A stretch of 64,000 nucleotides of DNA, from positions 184,287-248,286 of the forward strand of contig UCCA01000015.1 in assembly GCA_900470805.1 (NCBI GenBank). The letters run 5' to 3'. Below the pieces are notes generated by a model. The model was given only the letters and a program-made list of their open reading frames with translations. It did not search any database and had not been told where the DNA came from. A program made the position numbers and the translations under genes. The DNA comes from Hyphomicrobiales bacterium (GTDB lineage: Bacteria; Pseudomonadota; Alphaproteobacteria; Rhizobiales; Rhizobiaceae). The stretch's first letter is position 1. The number at the start of each line of letters is the position of its first letter. Of this stretch, positions 37,775-47,337 are shown in pieces.

Positions 37775-39175
37775 TTAGTATCTGTAGTGGTCAGCCTTGA
37801 AAGGACCCTGCGGTGTGACGCCGATATAGGATGCCTGTTCTTCCGAAAGCTGCGTCAGCTTGACGCCGAGCTTTGCGAGATGCAGGCGCGCGACCTTCTC
37901 GTCGAGGTGCTTCGGCAGGATGTAGACCTGGTTCTGGTACTGCGCGGGCTTGGTGAAAAGCTCGATCTGCGCCAGCGTCTGGTTGGTGAACGAAGCCGAC
38001 ATCACGAAGGACGGATGGCCCGTTGCGTTGCCGAGGTTCAGCAGGCGGCCTTCCGAGAGAAGGATGATGCGGTTGCCGGCCGGGAATTCGATCAGGTCGA
38101 CCTGCGGCTTGATGTTGGTCCACTTCAGGTTCCGCAGCGAGGCGACTTCGATTTCGTTGTCGAAGTGGCCGATGTTGCCAACGATCGCCATGTCCTTCAT
38201 CGCACGCATGTGGTCGATGCGGATGACGTCCTTGTTGCCTGTCGTGGTGATGAAGATGTCGGCCGAGGACACGACGTCTTCGAGCGTGACGACTTCGAAG
38301 CCGTCCATGGCGGCCTGCAGTGCGCAGATCGGGTCGACTTCCGTGACCTTGACGCGTGCGCCGGCGCCGAGCAGCGAGGCGGCCGAACCCTTTCCGACGT
38401 CGCCGTAACCGCAGACGACGGCGACCTTGCCGGCCATCATCACGTCGGTGCCGCGGCGGATACCGTCAACCAGCGATTCCTTGCAGCCATACTTGTTGTC
38501 GAACTTCGACTTGGTGACCGAGTCGTTGACGTTGATGGCAGGGAAGGGCAGCAAGCCCTTGTGGCTGAGCTGGTACAGGCGATTGACGCCCGTGGTGGTT
38601 TCTTCGGTGACGCCCTTGATCGCGTCGCGCTGCTTGGTGAACCAGCCGGGCGAAGCGGCGAGGCGCTTCTTGATCTGTGCGAAGAGGATTTCTTCTTCTT
38701 CGGAATGCGGGTTTGACAGCACGTCTTCGCCGGCTTCGACGCGGGCGCCGAGCAGGATGTACATCGTGGCGTCGCCGCCGTCGTCGAGGATCATGTTGGA
38801 GAGGCCGCCGTCGGCCCACTGGAAGATCTTGTCGGTGTAGACCCAGTAGTCATGCAGCGACTCGCCCTTGATGGCGAAGACAGGAACGCCGGAGGCTGCA
38901 ATCGCGGCAGCGGCATGGTCCTGCGTCGAGAAGATGTTGCACGATGCCCAACGGACTTCGGCGCCGAGTTCAACCAGCGTCTCGATCAGAACGGCCGTCT
39001 GGATCGTCATGTGCAGCGAGCCGGTGATGCGCGCGCCCTTGAGCGGCTTGGTCGTGCCGAATTCTTCGCGGCAGGACATCAGGCCCGGCATTTCGGTTTC
39101 AGCGATCGTGATTTCCTTGCGACCGTAGTCTGCGAGGCCGATATCGGCGACGACGTAATCTTTTTCAGTGCTCAT
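37775..39175 (-). CDS. ahcY: Adenosylhomocysteinase (SAH hydrolase)
   Basis: Splits S-adenosylhomocysteine to adenosine and homocysteine, removing the product inhibitor of methyltransferases. 466 residues from the ATG at 39173-39175 ([18 protein letters not shown]); upstream in-frame codons lack similarity. The signature sequences are present: [21 protein letters not shown] (20 residues of it suffice to identify the family), [17 protein letters not shown] with the catalytic Lys/Asp, and the NAD-binding [20 protein letters not shown]. It contains the ~40-residue insertion common to alphaproteobacterial and plant enzymes, and ends in the KADHYRY required for cofactor binding. A palindrome lies in its leader. 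Confidence 0.97.
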   Translation of the reverse strand: MSTEKDYVVADIGLADYGRKEITIAETEMPGLMSCREEFGTTKPLKGARITGSLHMTIQTAVLIETLVELGAEVRWASCNIFSTQDHAAAAIAASGVPVFAIKGESLHDYWVYTDKIFQWADGGLSNMILDDGGDATMYILLGARVEAGEDVLSNPHSEEEEILFAQIKKRLAASPGWFTKQRDAIKGVTEETTTGVNRLYQLSHKGLLPFPAINVNDSVTKSKFDNKYGCKESLVDGIRRGTDVMMAGKVAVVCGYGDVGKGSAASLLGAGARVKVTEVDPICALQAAMDGFEVVTLEDVVSSADIFITTTGNKDVIRIDHMRAMKDMAIVGNIGHFDNEIEVASLRNLKWTNIKPQVDLIEFPAGNRIILLSEGRLLNLGNATGHPSFVMSASFTNQTLAQIELFTKPAQYQNQVYILPKHLDEKVARLHLAKLGVKLTQLSEEQASYIGVTPQGPFKADHYRY

Positions 39176-39299
39176 TGGGTTCTCCATGCTGAATCGTCTC
39201 AAAGGGCGAAGGCGCGAAGCTAGGTCGCGCGACGAAAATCTCCGCGCAGGCGCGGTCATGCCAGCCGTTTAGCAGGCTTCTATGACGAACGCAATAATG

Positions 39300-39319
39300 A
39301 TATAAAGAAGTCTTTATAT
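39300..39319. promoter_or_regulatory. Perfect palindromic operator candidate upstream of ahcY
   Basis: ATATAAAGA and TCTTTATAT form perfect 9-bp arms around a 2-base spacer, about 125 bases before the ahcY start and 22 bases past the ptsH stop. Methionine-cycle regulators such as SahR (ArsR family) are known to control ahcY in proteobacteria through A/T-rich palindromes; naming SahR is inference. Confidence 0.5.
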
Positions 39320-39327
39320 GTTTATAT

Positions 39328-39341
39328 GGCCCGATCGGGCC
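39328..39341 (-). other. GGCCCGATCGGGCC hairpin directly after ptsH
   Basis: A 14-base self-complementary sequence sits immediately after the ptsH stop codon. It could fold at the 3' end of the ptsH message, but the following bases (ATATAAAC) are not a U tract, so a terminator role is uncertain; it may instead slow processing or stop RNase. Confidence 0.4.
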
Positions 39342-39620
39342 TTACATCTCTTCGCCGAACTTGTTCTGGATCAGCTGATCCAGAGCGTCGAGCGCCTGTT
39401 CGGCCTGGTTGCCGCTGGCGGAGATCAGGACGCTGGAGCCTGGGCTCGCCGCCAGCATCATCAGGCCCATGATCGATGTGCCCCCGACCGTCATTCCGTC
39501 CTTGGACACGGTGATTGCCGCGTCGAAAGTCTCGACCGTCTGCACGAACTTCGCCGAAGCGCGCGCGTGCAGGCCACGCTTGTTGATGATCAGAATTTCG
39601 CGGGAGAACGGAGATGTCAT
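39342..39620 (-). CDS. ptsH: HPr-like phosphocarrier of the regulatory PTS
   Basis: Phosphocarrier protein; in alphaproteobacteria it belongs to a regulatory PTS, not a sugar-transporting one. 92 residues. The phospho-histidine is in INKRGLHARASAKFV (His18), and the regulatory serine site is TSIMGLMMLAAS (Ser49), equivalent to Ser46 of Bacillus HPr, so both known phosphorylation sites are kept. The serine fits with the HPr kinase encoded two genes upstream. It is 15 bases downstream of the EIIA gene. Confidence 0.95.
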   Translation of the reverse strand: MTSPFSREILIINKRGLHARASAKFVQTVETFDAAITVSKDGMTVGGTSIMGLMMLAASPGSSVLISASGNQAEQALDALDQLIQNKFGEEM

Positions 39621-39635
39621 GAGGGGGAGGGCTCG

Positions 39636-40037
39636 TTATTTGCCGCTGAGGACGCGGCTGGCGACATTGATGTACTTGCGACCGGCTTCCGACGCCTCGA
39701 CAAGCGCCTTTTCCATGTTGTTTTCGCCACGTACGCCCGCAAGCTTGATCAGCATCGGCAGGTTCATGCCGGCGATCACCTCGGTATGGCCGCTGCTCAT
39801 CACCGATATCGCCAGGTTGGATGGAGTACCGCCGAACATGTCGGTCAGGATGACCACGCCATGTCCGTCATCCGCATTCGCCACGGCTGCGAGGATATCC
39901 TGGCGCCGTTGATCCATGTCGTCTTCGGGGCCGATACAGACCGTCTCGATGAATTTCTGAGGACCGACAACATGTTCGACCGCATGACGAAACTCTTCAG
40001 CCAGCTTGCCGTGCGTGACAAGCACAAGTCCGATCAT
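39636..40037 (-). CDS. PTS EIIA component, mannose family
   Basis: 133 residues from the ATG at 40035-40037, with GAGGAG 10 bases upstream. MIGLVLVTHGKLAEEF carries the phospho-histidine (His9) of the EIIA-Man fold, and GVVILTDMFGGTPSNLAI the conserved D-M-x-G-x-T-P motif. No EIIB, EIIC or EIID genes are near, so it probably accepts phosphate from HPr for regulation and not for sugar uptake; in rhizobia such EIIA proteins act in the PTS-Ntr branch that influences carbon use. Longer upstream reading shows no family match. Confidence 0.92.
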   Translation of the reverse strand: MIGLVLVTHGKLAEEFRHAVEHVVGPQKFIETVCIGPEDDMDQRRQDILAAVANADDGHGVVILTDMFGGTPSNLAISVMSSGHTEVIAGMNLPMLIKLAGVRGENNMEKALVEASEAGRKYINVASRVLSGK

Positions 40038-40189
40038 GATACTACTGCTCCTCATGGCGTATGCAACGGTAGGGCCAATATCGCAATGCAACAACTGCGT
40101 CCACCGTGGGGGCACATCTTGGCGATGAAAAGCCGAAGTGCAAGACAAAAATGCATGCATTCCTGCCGGACCTGCCAGTTTGGTGGGCA

Positions 40190-40642
40190 TTAATGCCCGA
40201 TATCGGCCGCTTTTGCCATCAGTACCGCAAGTGGAAACGGCACGTTAGCCAGCAACCGGATTGCCGGAAGCTCGATGCCGGGGGCGACGGTACAAATTTC
40301 GTGGTCCGGCGGAAGCCGAAGTGATCCGGTAGTCTGAGCGGGAAGGATGGCGTAGTGCATGACGGATGGGCCGACACTGGCCAACGTGACGATGCCTGTT
40401 CCACGCAGTTCGATGAGCCCGGCGATTGCTGGCGGGCAGGCCGCCATCACCTCGGCGCCGTGTACTGACATCATCACCTGGTCGTCTGCCACCAGCGCCG
40501 CTTCGATCCCGATCCGCTGCGCCTCGGTGATGCAGGCAAAGGCGAGCATGGATTTCCCCCAGCCGGACGGCCCGACGAACAGCAGTCCGGTCTTCCCGAC
40601 CACGATGGCTGTCGCGTGGACGTTAACCGGTTCCGTCGTCAT
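40190..40642 (-). CDS. hprK: HPr kinase/phosphorylase, short alphaproteobacterial form
   Basis: Phosphorylates HPr on its regulatory serine and reverses this. 150 residues, roughly half the Firmicute enzyme: it lacks the N-terminal domain and consists of the catalytic C-terminal part. Present are the P-loop LLFVGPSGWGKSMLAFAC (about 20-37), LVADDQVMM with the catalytic acidic residue, and IAGLIELRGTGIVTL, the family's capping motif. The ATG at 40640-40642 overlaps the chvG end by 4 bases. Context couples it to the ChvG/ChvI two-component system on one side and to its substrate HPr on the other. Confidence 0.92.
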   Translation of the reverse strand: MTTEPVNVHATAIVVGKTGLLFVGPSGWGKSMLAFACITEAQRIGIEAALVADDQVMMSVHGAEVMAACPPAIAGLIELRGTGIVTLASVGPSVMHYAILPAQTTGSLRLPPDHEICTVAPGIELPAIRLLANVPFPLAVLMAKAADIGH

Positions 40643-42426
40643 GAGGCTGGGTCGGCGGGCAGGGCAAGCGTGAAGCGGGCGCCGACAACCTCCTCGGTTT
40701 CGGCGTCGATGATGTTTTCGGCTCTGAGTGACCCGCCGTGCGCCTCGGCAATTTGCCGGCTGATTGACAGGCCGAGACCGGAGTTCTGTCCGAAGCCCTC
40801 GGCTTCGGGCCGGTCGGTATAGAAGCGCTCGAAAATACGGTCGATGTTTTCGGCCTGAATGCCCGGACCGTTGTCCTCGATATAGACGATGCACCGCGAC
40901 CGGGTGCGAACCAGCCGAACGGTGATACGTCCGTCCTTGTCGGACACGAAGGATCGGGCGTTTTCAATCAGGTTGGTGACGATCTGCCCGATGCGCAAAT
41001 CGTGGCCGTTGACCAGGAAGCGCGTCTTGACGCCAGGCTTGCGCTCGATCGCGAACTCGATCTGCACTTCCTTCTTGCGGCTGCGGATCTGCCGTGAGAT
41101 GTCCACCAGATCGCGCAACAGGATTTCGAGGTCCACGGAGCCGGCATCGACGCGGGCAAGCTCGGCGTCCAGCCGCGATGCATCGGAAATGTCGCTGATC
41201 AACCGGTCGAGGCGGCGAACGTCATGCTGGATGACATCCATCAGCCGCTGCTTGGAATCATCGGATTTGGCAAGCGGCAACGTCTCGACGGCGCTGCGCA
41301 GCGACGTCAGCGGGTTCTTCAGCTCGTGACTGACATCCGCGGCGAAGCTCTCGATCGCATCGATGCGGTCGTAAAGGGCTGTCGTCATGTCACGGAGTGC
41401 GATCGAAAGGTTGCCGATCTCATCCTGCCGCACCGAGAAATCGGGAATTTCCTCGCGCTCCTTCGAGCCGCGACGCACCCGGATGGCGGCCGCAGACAGG
41501 CGACGGAGCGGATTGGCGATCGTCGAGGACAGCACCAGCGACAGCAGCACGTTGACCAGCGTCGCGACGCCGAACACGCGCATGATGCCCAGCCGTTCGG
41601 CATGAACGATATTGTCGATGTCGCCCGCCTGCGTCGAGAGCAGCAATACGCCGAGCACTGCGCGAAAACGCTGGATCGGAACGGCGACCGAAACGATGAG
41701 CTCGCCCTTTTCGGTGGTGCGCACCACGGCGCCGCGCACGCCCGTCAGCGCATTCATCACTTCGGGATAAATAGAGCCATCACCGCCGGGCGCTTCCTTG
41801 TAGAGCGGCAGGTTGCCCGGTTGCAGAACCTTGTTGAAGATCGTCGTGAACCACTCGCTCCAGGTCTGCTTCTCGTCGGCCACTGGCGGTAGGTCAAAGC
41901 GCAGAACCTGGCCGCGCGAATAGAGGTGACGCGAATCGAGTAGCAGGTTCGCGTCGGCGTCGAAGATACGAGCGCGTGTGCGGGTGGGCGAGATCAGTCG
42001 GCGTAGCACCGGCGCGACCTTTTCCGGATCGATCGGGAATTCCAGATCCTCGTCGTTCGGAACCGGCGTGATACTCTGGCCGGCTTGCAGCTCCAGCAGT
42101 TTCTCCGGATCGATGGTGATCGAGTTGGTGTCCACCGACGCCGATGCCGAGACGGCGCCCGCGATGATTTCACCCTGCGTCAGAAGGCTTTCGACACGGG
42201 CGTCGATCAACCCTTCGCGAAACTGGTTGAGATAGAGAATGCCGCCGACCAGAACGACCAGCGCCACGAGGTTGAAGAACAGGATACGGCGTGTCAGGCT
42301 CGAAAAGACGGCGTTACCGAAGATGCGGCGAATGATCGTGAATGGGTGAGACCAACGTCGCCCCCTGACGCGGCGGCCCACGCCCTCCACGTCATCCAGA
42401 TCCCTTTCCTGCACCAACTGTGCCAA
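40639..42426 (-). CDS. chvG: ChvG (ExoS-like) membrane sensor histidine kinase
   Basis: Sensor of acidity and envelope or host cues controlling succinoglycan, motility and virulence genes via ChvI in rhizobia and Agrobacterium. 595 residues. First membrane helix ILFFNLVALVVLVGGILYL (about 47-65), a large periplasmic domain, second helix near 260-285 (FGVATLVNVLLSLVLSSTIANP), HAMP, then HisKA with FAADVSHELKNPLTSLRSAV (His367) and HATPase: NLIENARSFVSDK, IEDNGPGIQ, NSGLGLSISRQ. The start is TTG (a later GTG is possible). Periplasmic ExoR, its known inhibitor in Sinorhizobium, is not encoded in this window. Confidence 0.95.
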   Translation of the reverse strand: MAQLVQERDLDDVEGVGRRVRGRRWSHPFTIIRRIFGNAVFSSLTRRILFFNLVALVVLVGGILYLNQFREGLIDARVESLLTQGEIIAGAVSASASVDTNSITIDPEKLLELQAGQSITPVPNDEDLEFPIDPEKVAPVLRRLISPTRTRARIFDADANLLLDSRHLYSRGQVLRFDLPPVADEKQTWSEWFTTIFNKVLQPGNLPLYKEAPGGDGSIYPEVMNALTGVRGAVVRTTEKGELIVSVAVPIQRFRAVLGVLLLSTQAGDIDNIVHAERLGIMRVFGVATLVNVLLSLVLSSTIANPLRRLSAAAIRVRRGSKEREEIPDFSVRQDEIGNLSIALRDMTTALYDRIDAIESFAADVSHELKNPLTSLRSAVETLPLAKSDDSKQRLMDVIQHDVRRLDRLISDISDASRLDAELARVDAGSVDLEILLRDLVDISRQIRSRKKEVQIEFAIERKPGVKTRFLVNGHDLRIGQIVTNLIENARSFVSDKDGRITVRLVRTRSRCIVYIEDNGPGIQAENIDRIFERFYTDRPEAEGFGQNSGLGLSISRQIAEAHGGSLRAENIIDAETEEVVGARFTLALPADPAS

Positions 42427-42503
42427 CGACAGCCCTTTCGGAGAGCGGACCGCGTCAGCGGCCTCAGCCCTCTCTCATTCCTATCCGCCGCGCCGCGTGG
42501 GCG

Positions 42504-43253
42504 TCAGGCTGCTTCGCGGAAGCGGTATCCCACTCCGTAGAGCGTTTCAATCATATCAAAGTCGTTATCGACCATCTTGAATTTCTTGCGCAGCCGCTTG
42601 ATGTGGCTGTCGATGGTGCGATCGTCGACATAGACCTGCTCATCATAGGCCGCATCCATCAGCGCGTCGCGGCTTTTCACCACGCCGGGGCGCTGAGCAA
42701 GCGAATGCAGGATGAGGAATTCGGTGACCGTCAGCGTCACCGGCTCACCCTTCCAGGTGCATGTGTGGCGTTCCTGATCCATGACCAACTGACCGCGCTC
42801 AAGCGAGCGCGCCAGTTGCGCGGCGCCCGGTTTCGGAGCACTGCCGCTGGCGGCAGCCGCGGCCGCCTCGCGACCGGCCGCGCGACGCAGAACGGCGCGA
42901 ACGCGCTCGACCAGCAGGCGCTGCGAGAAAGGCTTGGTGATGAAATCGTCGGCGCCCATCTTCAGGCCGAACAGTTCGTCGATTTCCTCGTCCTTGGAGG
43001 TAAGGAAAATGACCGGCATGTCGGATTTCTGGCGCAGCCGGCGCAGCAGTTCCATCCCGTCCATGCGCGGCATCTTTATATCGAAGATCGCGAGATGCGG
43101 GGGGCGGGCGAGCAGACCGTCGAGGGCCGAAGCGCCGTCCGTATAGGTCTCGACCTTGTATCCTTCGGCCTCGAGCGCGATCGACACGGAGGTCAGGATG
43201 TTACGGTCGTCATCAACGAGCGCGATTGTCGGCATTGTATTCGTCTCCGTCAT
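42504..43253 (-). CDS. chvI: ChvI response regulator (OmpR family)
   Basis: DNA-binding partner of ChvG. 249 residues from the ATG at 43251-43253; an ATG 18 bases later ([12 protein letters not shown]) gives the form usually reported and has GGAG at a good distance, so either is possible. Receiver domain: [19 protein letters not shown], phospho-acceptor Asp58 in [15 protein letters not shown], Thr in [10 protein letters not shown] and Lys in DDFITKPFS. An alanine-rich linker ([20 protein letters not shown]) leads to a winged-helix domain ending [17 protein letters not shown] and [12 protein letters not shown]. Gap to chvG is 77 bases. Confidence 0.96.
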   Translation of the reverse strand: MTETNTMPTIALVDDDRNILTSVSIALEAEGYKVETYTDGASALDGLLARPPHLAIFDIKMPRMDGMELLRRLRQKSDMPVIFLTSKDEEIDELFGLKMGADDFITKPFSQRLLVERVRAVLRRAAGREAAAAAASGSAPKPGAAQLARSLERGQLVMDQERHTCTWKGEPVTLTVTEFLILHSLAQRPGVVKSRDALMDAAYDEQVYVDDRTIDSHIKRLRKKFKMVDNDFDMIETLYGVGYRFREAA

Positions 43254-43577
43254 CTAATGCGCGTCTCCAGGATTTTTTGAAGGTCCCCAGGCGGCCACAT
43301 GAACCGGATGCGCTTATGGGGATAAAGGTGGAACAAATTGTGGCAAAGATAAAGGGCGCCGCCGTTGCAAAATATTCATAACAACCGAAAGTGGTGTGAC
43401 GAGCTGACCAGTCGCTGGGTATTTCAAACGATTTAAAATAAACACCTCAAATTTAAATCGATTAAATAATTGATATCGTTATATATTATCGATTTGTGCC
43501 ACTTGCGTTTTAAAAAACCTCTCCGTACGGTCGCGCTCAGTTCTCAACGGCGTAAGCCCCGAAGGAAGGGAAAGACC
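43254..43577. promoter_or_regulatory. Divergent control region between chvI and pckA
   Basis: A 324-base region without a supported gene. Its right part is strongly A+T-rich and carries the near-palindrome ATTTAAATCGATTAAAT at 43451-43467, with related ACGATTTAAAAT at 43428-43439 and TTATCGATTTG at 43486-43496. Symmetry about a central CG is usual for LacI-family operators; PckR, a LacI-type regulator of pckA known in Sinorhizobium, is a candidate by inference. Confidence 0.4.
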
Positions 43578-45188
43578 ATGGAGCAGTTCGGCATCCACAA
43601 CCCAGCGATACAGCTTGCGACGGCAGGTTTCGGAAATGCACGCAGCGTCCGTTACAACTTCACCGCCGCGTCTCTCTATGAAGAGTCGATTCGCCGGGGC
43701 GAGGCCGAACTCACCGCACATGGCGCCCTTCGCGCCCTGACGAGCCAGCACACCGGGCGTTCGCCCAAGGACAAATTCGTGGTCCGCGATGCCAATACCG
43801 ATGGCGAGATCTGGTGGGACAACAACAAGCCGATGTCGCCGGAGCATTTCGCGCTGCTGAAGGCCGATATGCTGGCGCATGCGGCCGGCAAGGAACTCTT
43901 CGTTCAGGACCTGATCGGCGGCGCCGATGAGACCAACGCCCTGCAGACCCGCGTCGTCACCGAGCTTGCCTGGCACTCGCTGTTCATCCGCAATTTGCTG
44001 ATCCGCCCGGAGCGTTCCACGCTCGAAAGCTTCGTCCCGAAGCTGACGATCATCGACCTCCCCACCTTCAAGGCTGATCCGGAGCGATACGGCTGCCGCA
44101 CCGAAACCGTCATCGCCTGCGACCTTACGAACGGCGAAATCCTGATTGCCGGCACCTTCTACGCCGGCGAGATGAAGAAGTCCGTCTTTACCTCGCTGAA
44201 CTACCTGCTGCCGGCAAAGGGCGTCATGCCGATGCACTGCTCGGCCAATGTCGGCCCGGATGGCGATGCAGCCGTGTTCTTCGGACTCTCCGGCACCGGC
44301 AAGACCACGCTTTCGGCCGATCCCGCCCGCACGCTGATCGGCGACGACGAGCACGGCTGGGGCGAGGACGGCATCTTCAACTTCGAAGGCGGCTGCTACG
44401 CCAAGACAATCCGGCTTTCGCCGGAAGCCGAGCCGGAAATCTACGCCACGACACAGCGTTTCGGCACTGTGCTCGAAAACGTCGTGCTCGACGAAAACCG
44501 CGTGCCCGATTTCAACGATGGCTCGCTCACGGAAAACACCCGCTGCGCCTATCCGCTCGATTTCATCCCGAACGCCTCGAAGTCAGGTCTGGCCGGCCAT
44601 CCGAAGACGATCATCATGCTGACCGCCGATGCCTTCGGCGTCATGCCACCAATCGCCAAACTGACGCCGGACCAGGCGATGTACCACTTCCTCTCCGGCT
44701 ACACCGCCAAGGTCGCCGGCACGGAGCGTGGCGTCACCGAGCCTGAAGCCACCTTCTCGACCTGCTTCGGCGCTCCCTTCATGCCGCGACACCCGTCGGA
44801 ATATGGCAATCTGCTGAAGGAGCTGATCGGTCGCCACGGGGTGGAGTGCTGGCTGGTCAACACCGGCTGGACCGGCGGCGCCTATGGTACCGGCAAGCGC
44901 ATGCCGATCAAGGCGACGCGCACGCTTCTGGCCGCAGCACTGTCGGGTGAACTCAACAAGGCCGATTTCCGCGCCGATTCGAACTTCGGTTTTGCCGTAC
45001 CGGTGGCCGTTGCGGGCGTCGAGACCGCTATCCTCGACCCGCGCTCGACCTGGGCCGATGCCGATGCTTACGACGCGCAGGCAACCAGGCTAGTGACGAT
45101 GTTCATCGACAATTTTGCCAAGTTCGAAGAGCACGTCGACGGCGGAGTGCGCGATGCGGCCCCGGGTTTTCGGGTCGCCGCTGAGTAA
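43578..45188 (+). CDS. pckA: Phosphoenolpyruvate carboxykinase (ATP)
   Basis: Converts oxaloacetate and ATP to PEP and CO2, the entry into gluconeogenesis when cells grow on C4-dicarboxylates such as succinate. 536 residues from the ATG at 43578, with AAGGAAGGGAAAG just upstream. The kinase-1a P-loop is [16 protein letters not shown] (about 235-250), the metal and oxaloacetate site [18 protein letters not shown], and Arg/Lys active-site residues occur in TGRSPKDKF and [12 protein letters not shown]. Divergent from chvI, an arrangement conserved in Sinorhizobium and Agrobacterium where ChvI influences carbon metabolism. Confidence 0.97.
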   Translation: MEQFGIHNPAIQLATAGFGNARSVRYNFTAASLYEESIRRGEAELTAHGALRALTSQHTGRSPKDKFVVRDANTDGEIWWDNNKPMSPEHFALLKADMLAHAAGKELFVQDLIGGADETNALQTRVVTELAWHSLFIRNLLIRPERSTLESFVPKLTIIDLPTFKADPERYGCRTETVIACDLTNGEILIAGTFYAGEMKKSVFTSLNYLLPAKGVMPMHCSANVGPDGDAAVFFGLSGTGKTTLSADPARTLIGDDEHGWGEDGIFNFEGGCYAKTIRLSPEAEPEIYATTQRFGTVLENVVLDENRVPDFNDGSLTENTRCAYPLDFIPNASKSGLAGHPKTIIMLTADAFGVMPPIAKLTPDQAMYHFLSGYTAKVAGTERGVTEPEATFSTCFGAPFMPRHPSEYGNLLKELIGRHGVECWLVNTGWTGGAYGTGKRMPIKATRTLLAAALSGELNKADFRADSNFGFAVPVAVAGVETAILDPRSTWADADAYDAQATRLVTMFIDNFAKFEEHVDGGVRDAAPGFRVAAE

Positions 45189-45218
45189 ATCAGCGACAAC
45201 TGATTGATGATTCACGTG

Positions 45219-45246
45219 AAACCCGGCCCCTGCGGCCGGGTTTTGC
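45219..45246 (+). terminator. Terminator after pckA
   Basis: An 8-bp stem (ACCCGGCC 45221-45228 with 45234-45241) is followed by TTTT, 33 bases past the pckA stop. Confidence 0.82.
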
Positions 45247-45284
45247 ATGTTTTCAAGCAGCCGGTGATGTGAGATAGAAATCCC

Positions 45285-45719
45285 ATGGCCAGCGACCCGC
45301 TCTATATCAATGACAGGATCACCATCGCAGGATGGGAACTGACGGAACAGTTCGTTCTGGCGGGCGGTCCCGGCGGGCAGAACGTCAACAAGGTCTCGAC
45401 CGCGGTCCAGCTGTTCTACAACATCCAGACCTCGCCGGCTTTGAACGAGCGCGTCAAGATCAACGCCATGAAGCTTGCCGGTCGCCGCATGTCGAAGGAA
45501 GGCGTGCTGATGATCGAGGCCAGCCGCTTTCGCAGCCAGGAACGCAACCGCGAGGACGCGCGCGAGCGTCTGAAGGAACTGATCCTCGAAGCTGCCAAGC
45601 CGCCACCCCCACCGCGGAGGAAAACCAAGCCGACCAAGGGTTCGGTGGAACGCCGGCTGAAGGCCAAATCCGGCCGCTCCGATGTCAAGAAAATGCGCGG
45701 CCGCCCGAGTGGCGACTAG
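45285..45719 (+). CDS. arfB: Alternative ribosome-rescue factor ArfB (YaeJ)
   Basis: Peptidyl-tRNA hydrolase that frees ribosomes stalled at the end of broken messages. 144 residues. The catalytic GGQ is in FVLAGGPGGQNVNKVSTAVQ (about residues 27-29 of the loop), and the basic C-terminal tail (PPPPRRKTKPTKGSVERRLKAKSGRSDVKKMRG) is the part that enters the empty mRNA channel, giving preference for stalled ribosomes over classical release. Upstream residues WELTEQF match the family. The AlkB-type gene follows after 14 bases and probably shares its transcript. Confidence 0.93.
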   Translation: MASDPLYINDRITIAGWELTEQFVLAGGPGGQNVNKVSTAVQLFYNIQTSPALNERVKINAMKLAGRRMSKEGVLMIEASRFRSQERNREDARERLKELILEAAKPPPPPRRKTKPTKGSVERRLKAKSGRSDVKKMRGRPSGD

Positions 45720-45733
45720 GAACAGCGAGTGAT

Positions 45734-46345
45734 ATGTTAGAGTTCCCGAACGGCGTCCGTCACAGCCCGGAATATTTGAGCCGCCCGCGCCAGGAGGCTC
45801 TGGTCGAAATCATCCGCGCCCTTGTCGCCGAAGCGCCGCTTTATACGCCCGTCATGCCCGGCAACGGCAAGCCCATGTCGGTCCGCATGACCAATTGCGG
45901 TGCGCTCGGCTGGGTCACCGACAAGGATCGCGGCTACCGCTATCAGCCGACGCACCCGGGGACGGGAAAGCCATGGCCGGACATTCCAAGTGAACTGCTC
46001 GATATCTGGAATGACGTATCCGGCCACGATAGGCCGCCCGAAGCCTGCCTCGTCAATTTCTATTCTGATGATGCCAAGATGGGCCTGCATCAGGACAAGG
46101 ACGAGCAGGACCTGTCGGCCCCCGTCGTCTCGATCTCGCTCGGCAATGCCTGTCTGTTCCGCGTCGGTGGCTTGGCGCGCACCGACAAGACCATGTCGTT
46201 CAAGCTATCCAGCGGCGATGTGGTCATTCTGGGCGGGCAGGGGCGCCTTTGCTTTCATGGCGTCGACCGCATCTATCCCGCAACATCGACGCTGCTGAAG
46301 AACGGCGGCCGCATCAACCTGACGCTTCGCCGGGTAACGGCTTAA
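45734..46345 (+). CDS. alkB: AlkB-type 2-oxoglutarate/Fe(II) dioxygenase
   Basis: Repairs alkylated bases (1-methyladenine, 3-methylcytosine) by oxidative demethylation. 203 residues from the ATG at 45734; the same frame is open further upstream through arfB but that part is not homologous. Iron ligands: H-x-D in [11 protein letters not shown] (about 118-128) and the distal histidine in LCFHGVDRI; the 2-oxoglutarate-binding arginines are in INLTLRRV at the C-terminus. [18 protein letters not shown] is the substrate-lid region of the family. Its last 4 bases overlap the convergent coaA end. Whether it is true AlkB or a close paralogue needs a tree. Confidence 0.9.
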   Translation: MLEFPNGVRHSPEYLSRPRQEALVEIIRALVAEAPLYTPVMPGNGKPMSVRMTNCGALGWVTDKDRGYRYQPTHPGTGKPWPDIPSELLDIWNDVSGHDRPPEACLVNFYSDDAKMGLHQDKDEQDLSAPVVSISLGNACLFRVGGLARTDKTMSFKLSSGDVVILGGQGRLCFHGVDRIYPATSTLLKNGGRINLTLRRVTA

Positions 46346-47337
46346 AGTTTACGCAGCGCCACCTGTTCGGTCAGATGATTCTGGTCCTTGCGCAGGATCA
46401 GGTCGGCGCGCGGCCGCGTCGGCAGGATATTTTCGCGCAGGTTCTTCAGGTTGATATTTTGCCACAGCCCCTCGGCGATCGACAGCGCTTCCTCTTCGCT
46501 GATCGAGGCGTAGCGGTGGAAGAACGAGTTCGGATCGCGAAACGCCGTCTCGCGCAGGCCCATGAAACGGGTCACGTACCAGTCGTGAATCCGGCTTTCA
46601 TCCGCATCTATATAGATCGAGAAGTCGAAGAAGTCGGATACCATCGGCACGATCTTGCCGCCGGCCGGCAGGTCGCGCGATTGTAGAACGTTGATGCCCT
46701 CGAAGATCAGGATATCGGGTCGGTCGATGATCTTGTGCTCGTTCGGCAGCACGTCATAGACCAGATGCGAGTAGGAAGGTGCTTTGACATCAGGCTGCCC
46801 TGCCTTGATCGCTGCCAGGAAGCGCAGGATCGCGCCGGTATCGTAGCTCTCGGGAAAGCCCTTGCGTTGCATCAGGTTTTCACGCTGCAGCACTGCGTTC
46901 GGATAGAGGAAGCCGTCGGTCGTCACCAGGTCGACCTTCGGGCTCGACGGCCAGCGGCGCAGCAGTTCCTTCAGGATACGTGCCGTCGTCGATTTGCCGA
47001 CGGCGACCGAGCCGGCGATGCCGATCACGAACGGCGTCTTCGCCACGTTGGAAAGGCTGAGGAAGCGGTTGCGTTGCTTGAACAGCAGCTGCGACGATTC
47101 CACATGCGCCGACAGCAGCCGCGACAGCGACAGGTAAATGCGCCGGACTTCGTCGAGGTCAATCGGGTCGCCCATTGAGCGCAGCCGCTTGACCTCGTCG
47201 GATGTCAGCGTCATCGGCGTATCGGCCCGGAAATGCGCCCATTCCTCGGATGAGAAGAAGTGATAGGGCGAATAGGCATTCGCCTGGAAATGATCGAGCG
47301 TCTCAGGCGCTCCCGTTATCTGTCTTGCGATACCCAT
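46342..47337 (-). CDS. coaA: Pantothenate kinase, type I
   Basis: First step of CoA synthesis, ATP-dependent phosphorylation of pantothenate. 331 residues; starts on the last base of the hisE stop codon. P-loop [18 protein letters not shown] (104-120), then [16 protein letters not shown] with the catalytic Asp, [15 protein letters not shown], and [14 protein letters not shown]. The C-terminus has [21 protein letters not shown]. It ends a hisB-DUF2628-hisH-hisA-hisF-hisE-coaA series, a rhizobial arrangement with no obvious metabolic reason for placing CoA synthesis behind histidine synthesis. Confidence 0.96.
   Translation of the reverse strand: MGIARQITGAPETLDHFQANAYSPYHFFSSEEWAHFRADTPMTLTSDEVKRLRSMGDPIDLDEVRRIYLSLSRLLSAHVESSQLLFKQRNRFLSLSNVAKTPFVIGIAGSVAVGKSTTARILKELLRRWPSSPKVDLVTTDGFLYPNAVLQRENLMQRKGFPESYDTGAILRFLAAIKAGQPDVKAPSYSHLVYDVLPNEHKIIDRPDILIFEGINVLQSRDLPAGGKIVPMVSDFFDFSIYIDADESRIHDWYVTRFMGLRETAFRDPNSFFHRYASISEEEALSIAEGLWQNINLKNLRENILPTRPRADLILRKDQNHLTEQVALRKL

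Noticed and set aside
39176..39341. SAH riboswitch before ahcY
   Set aside because: I could not find the conserved pseudoknot core; the clear feature there is a simple DNA palindrome, more like a protein operator.
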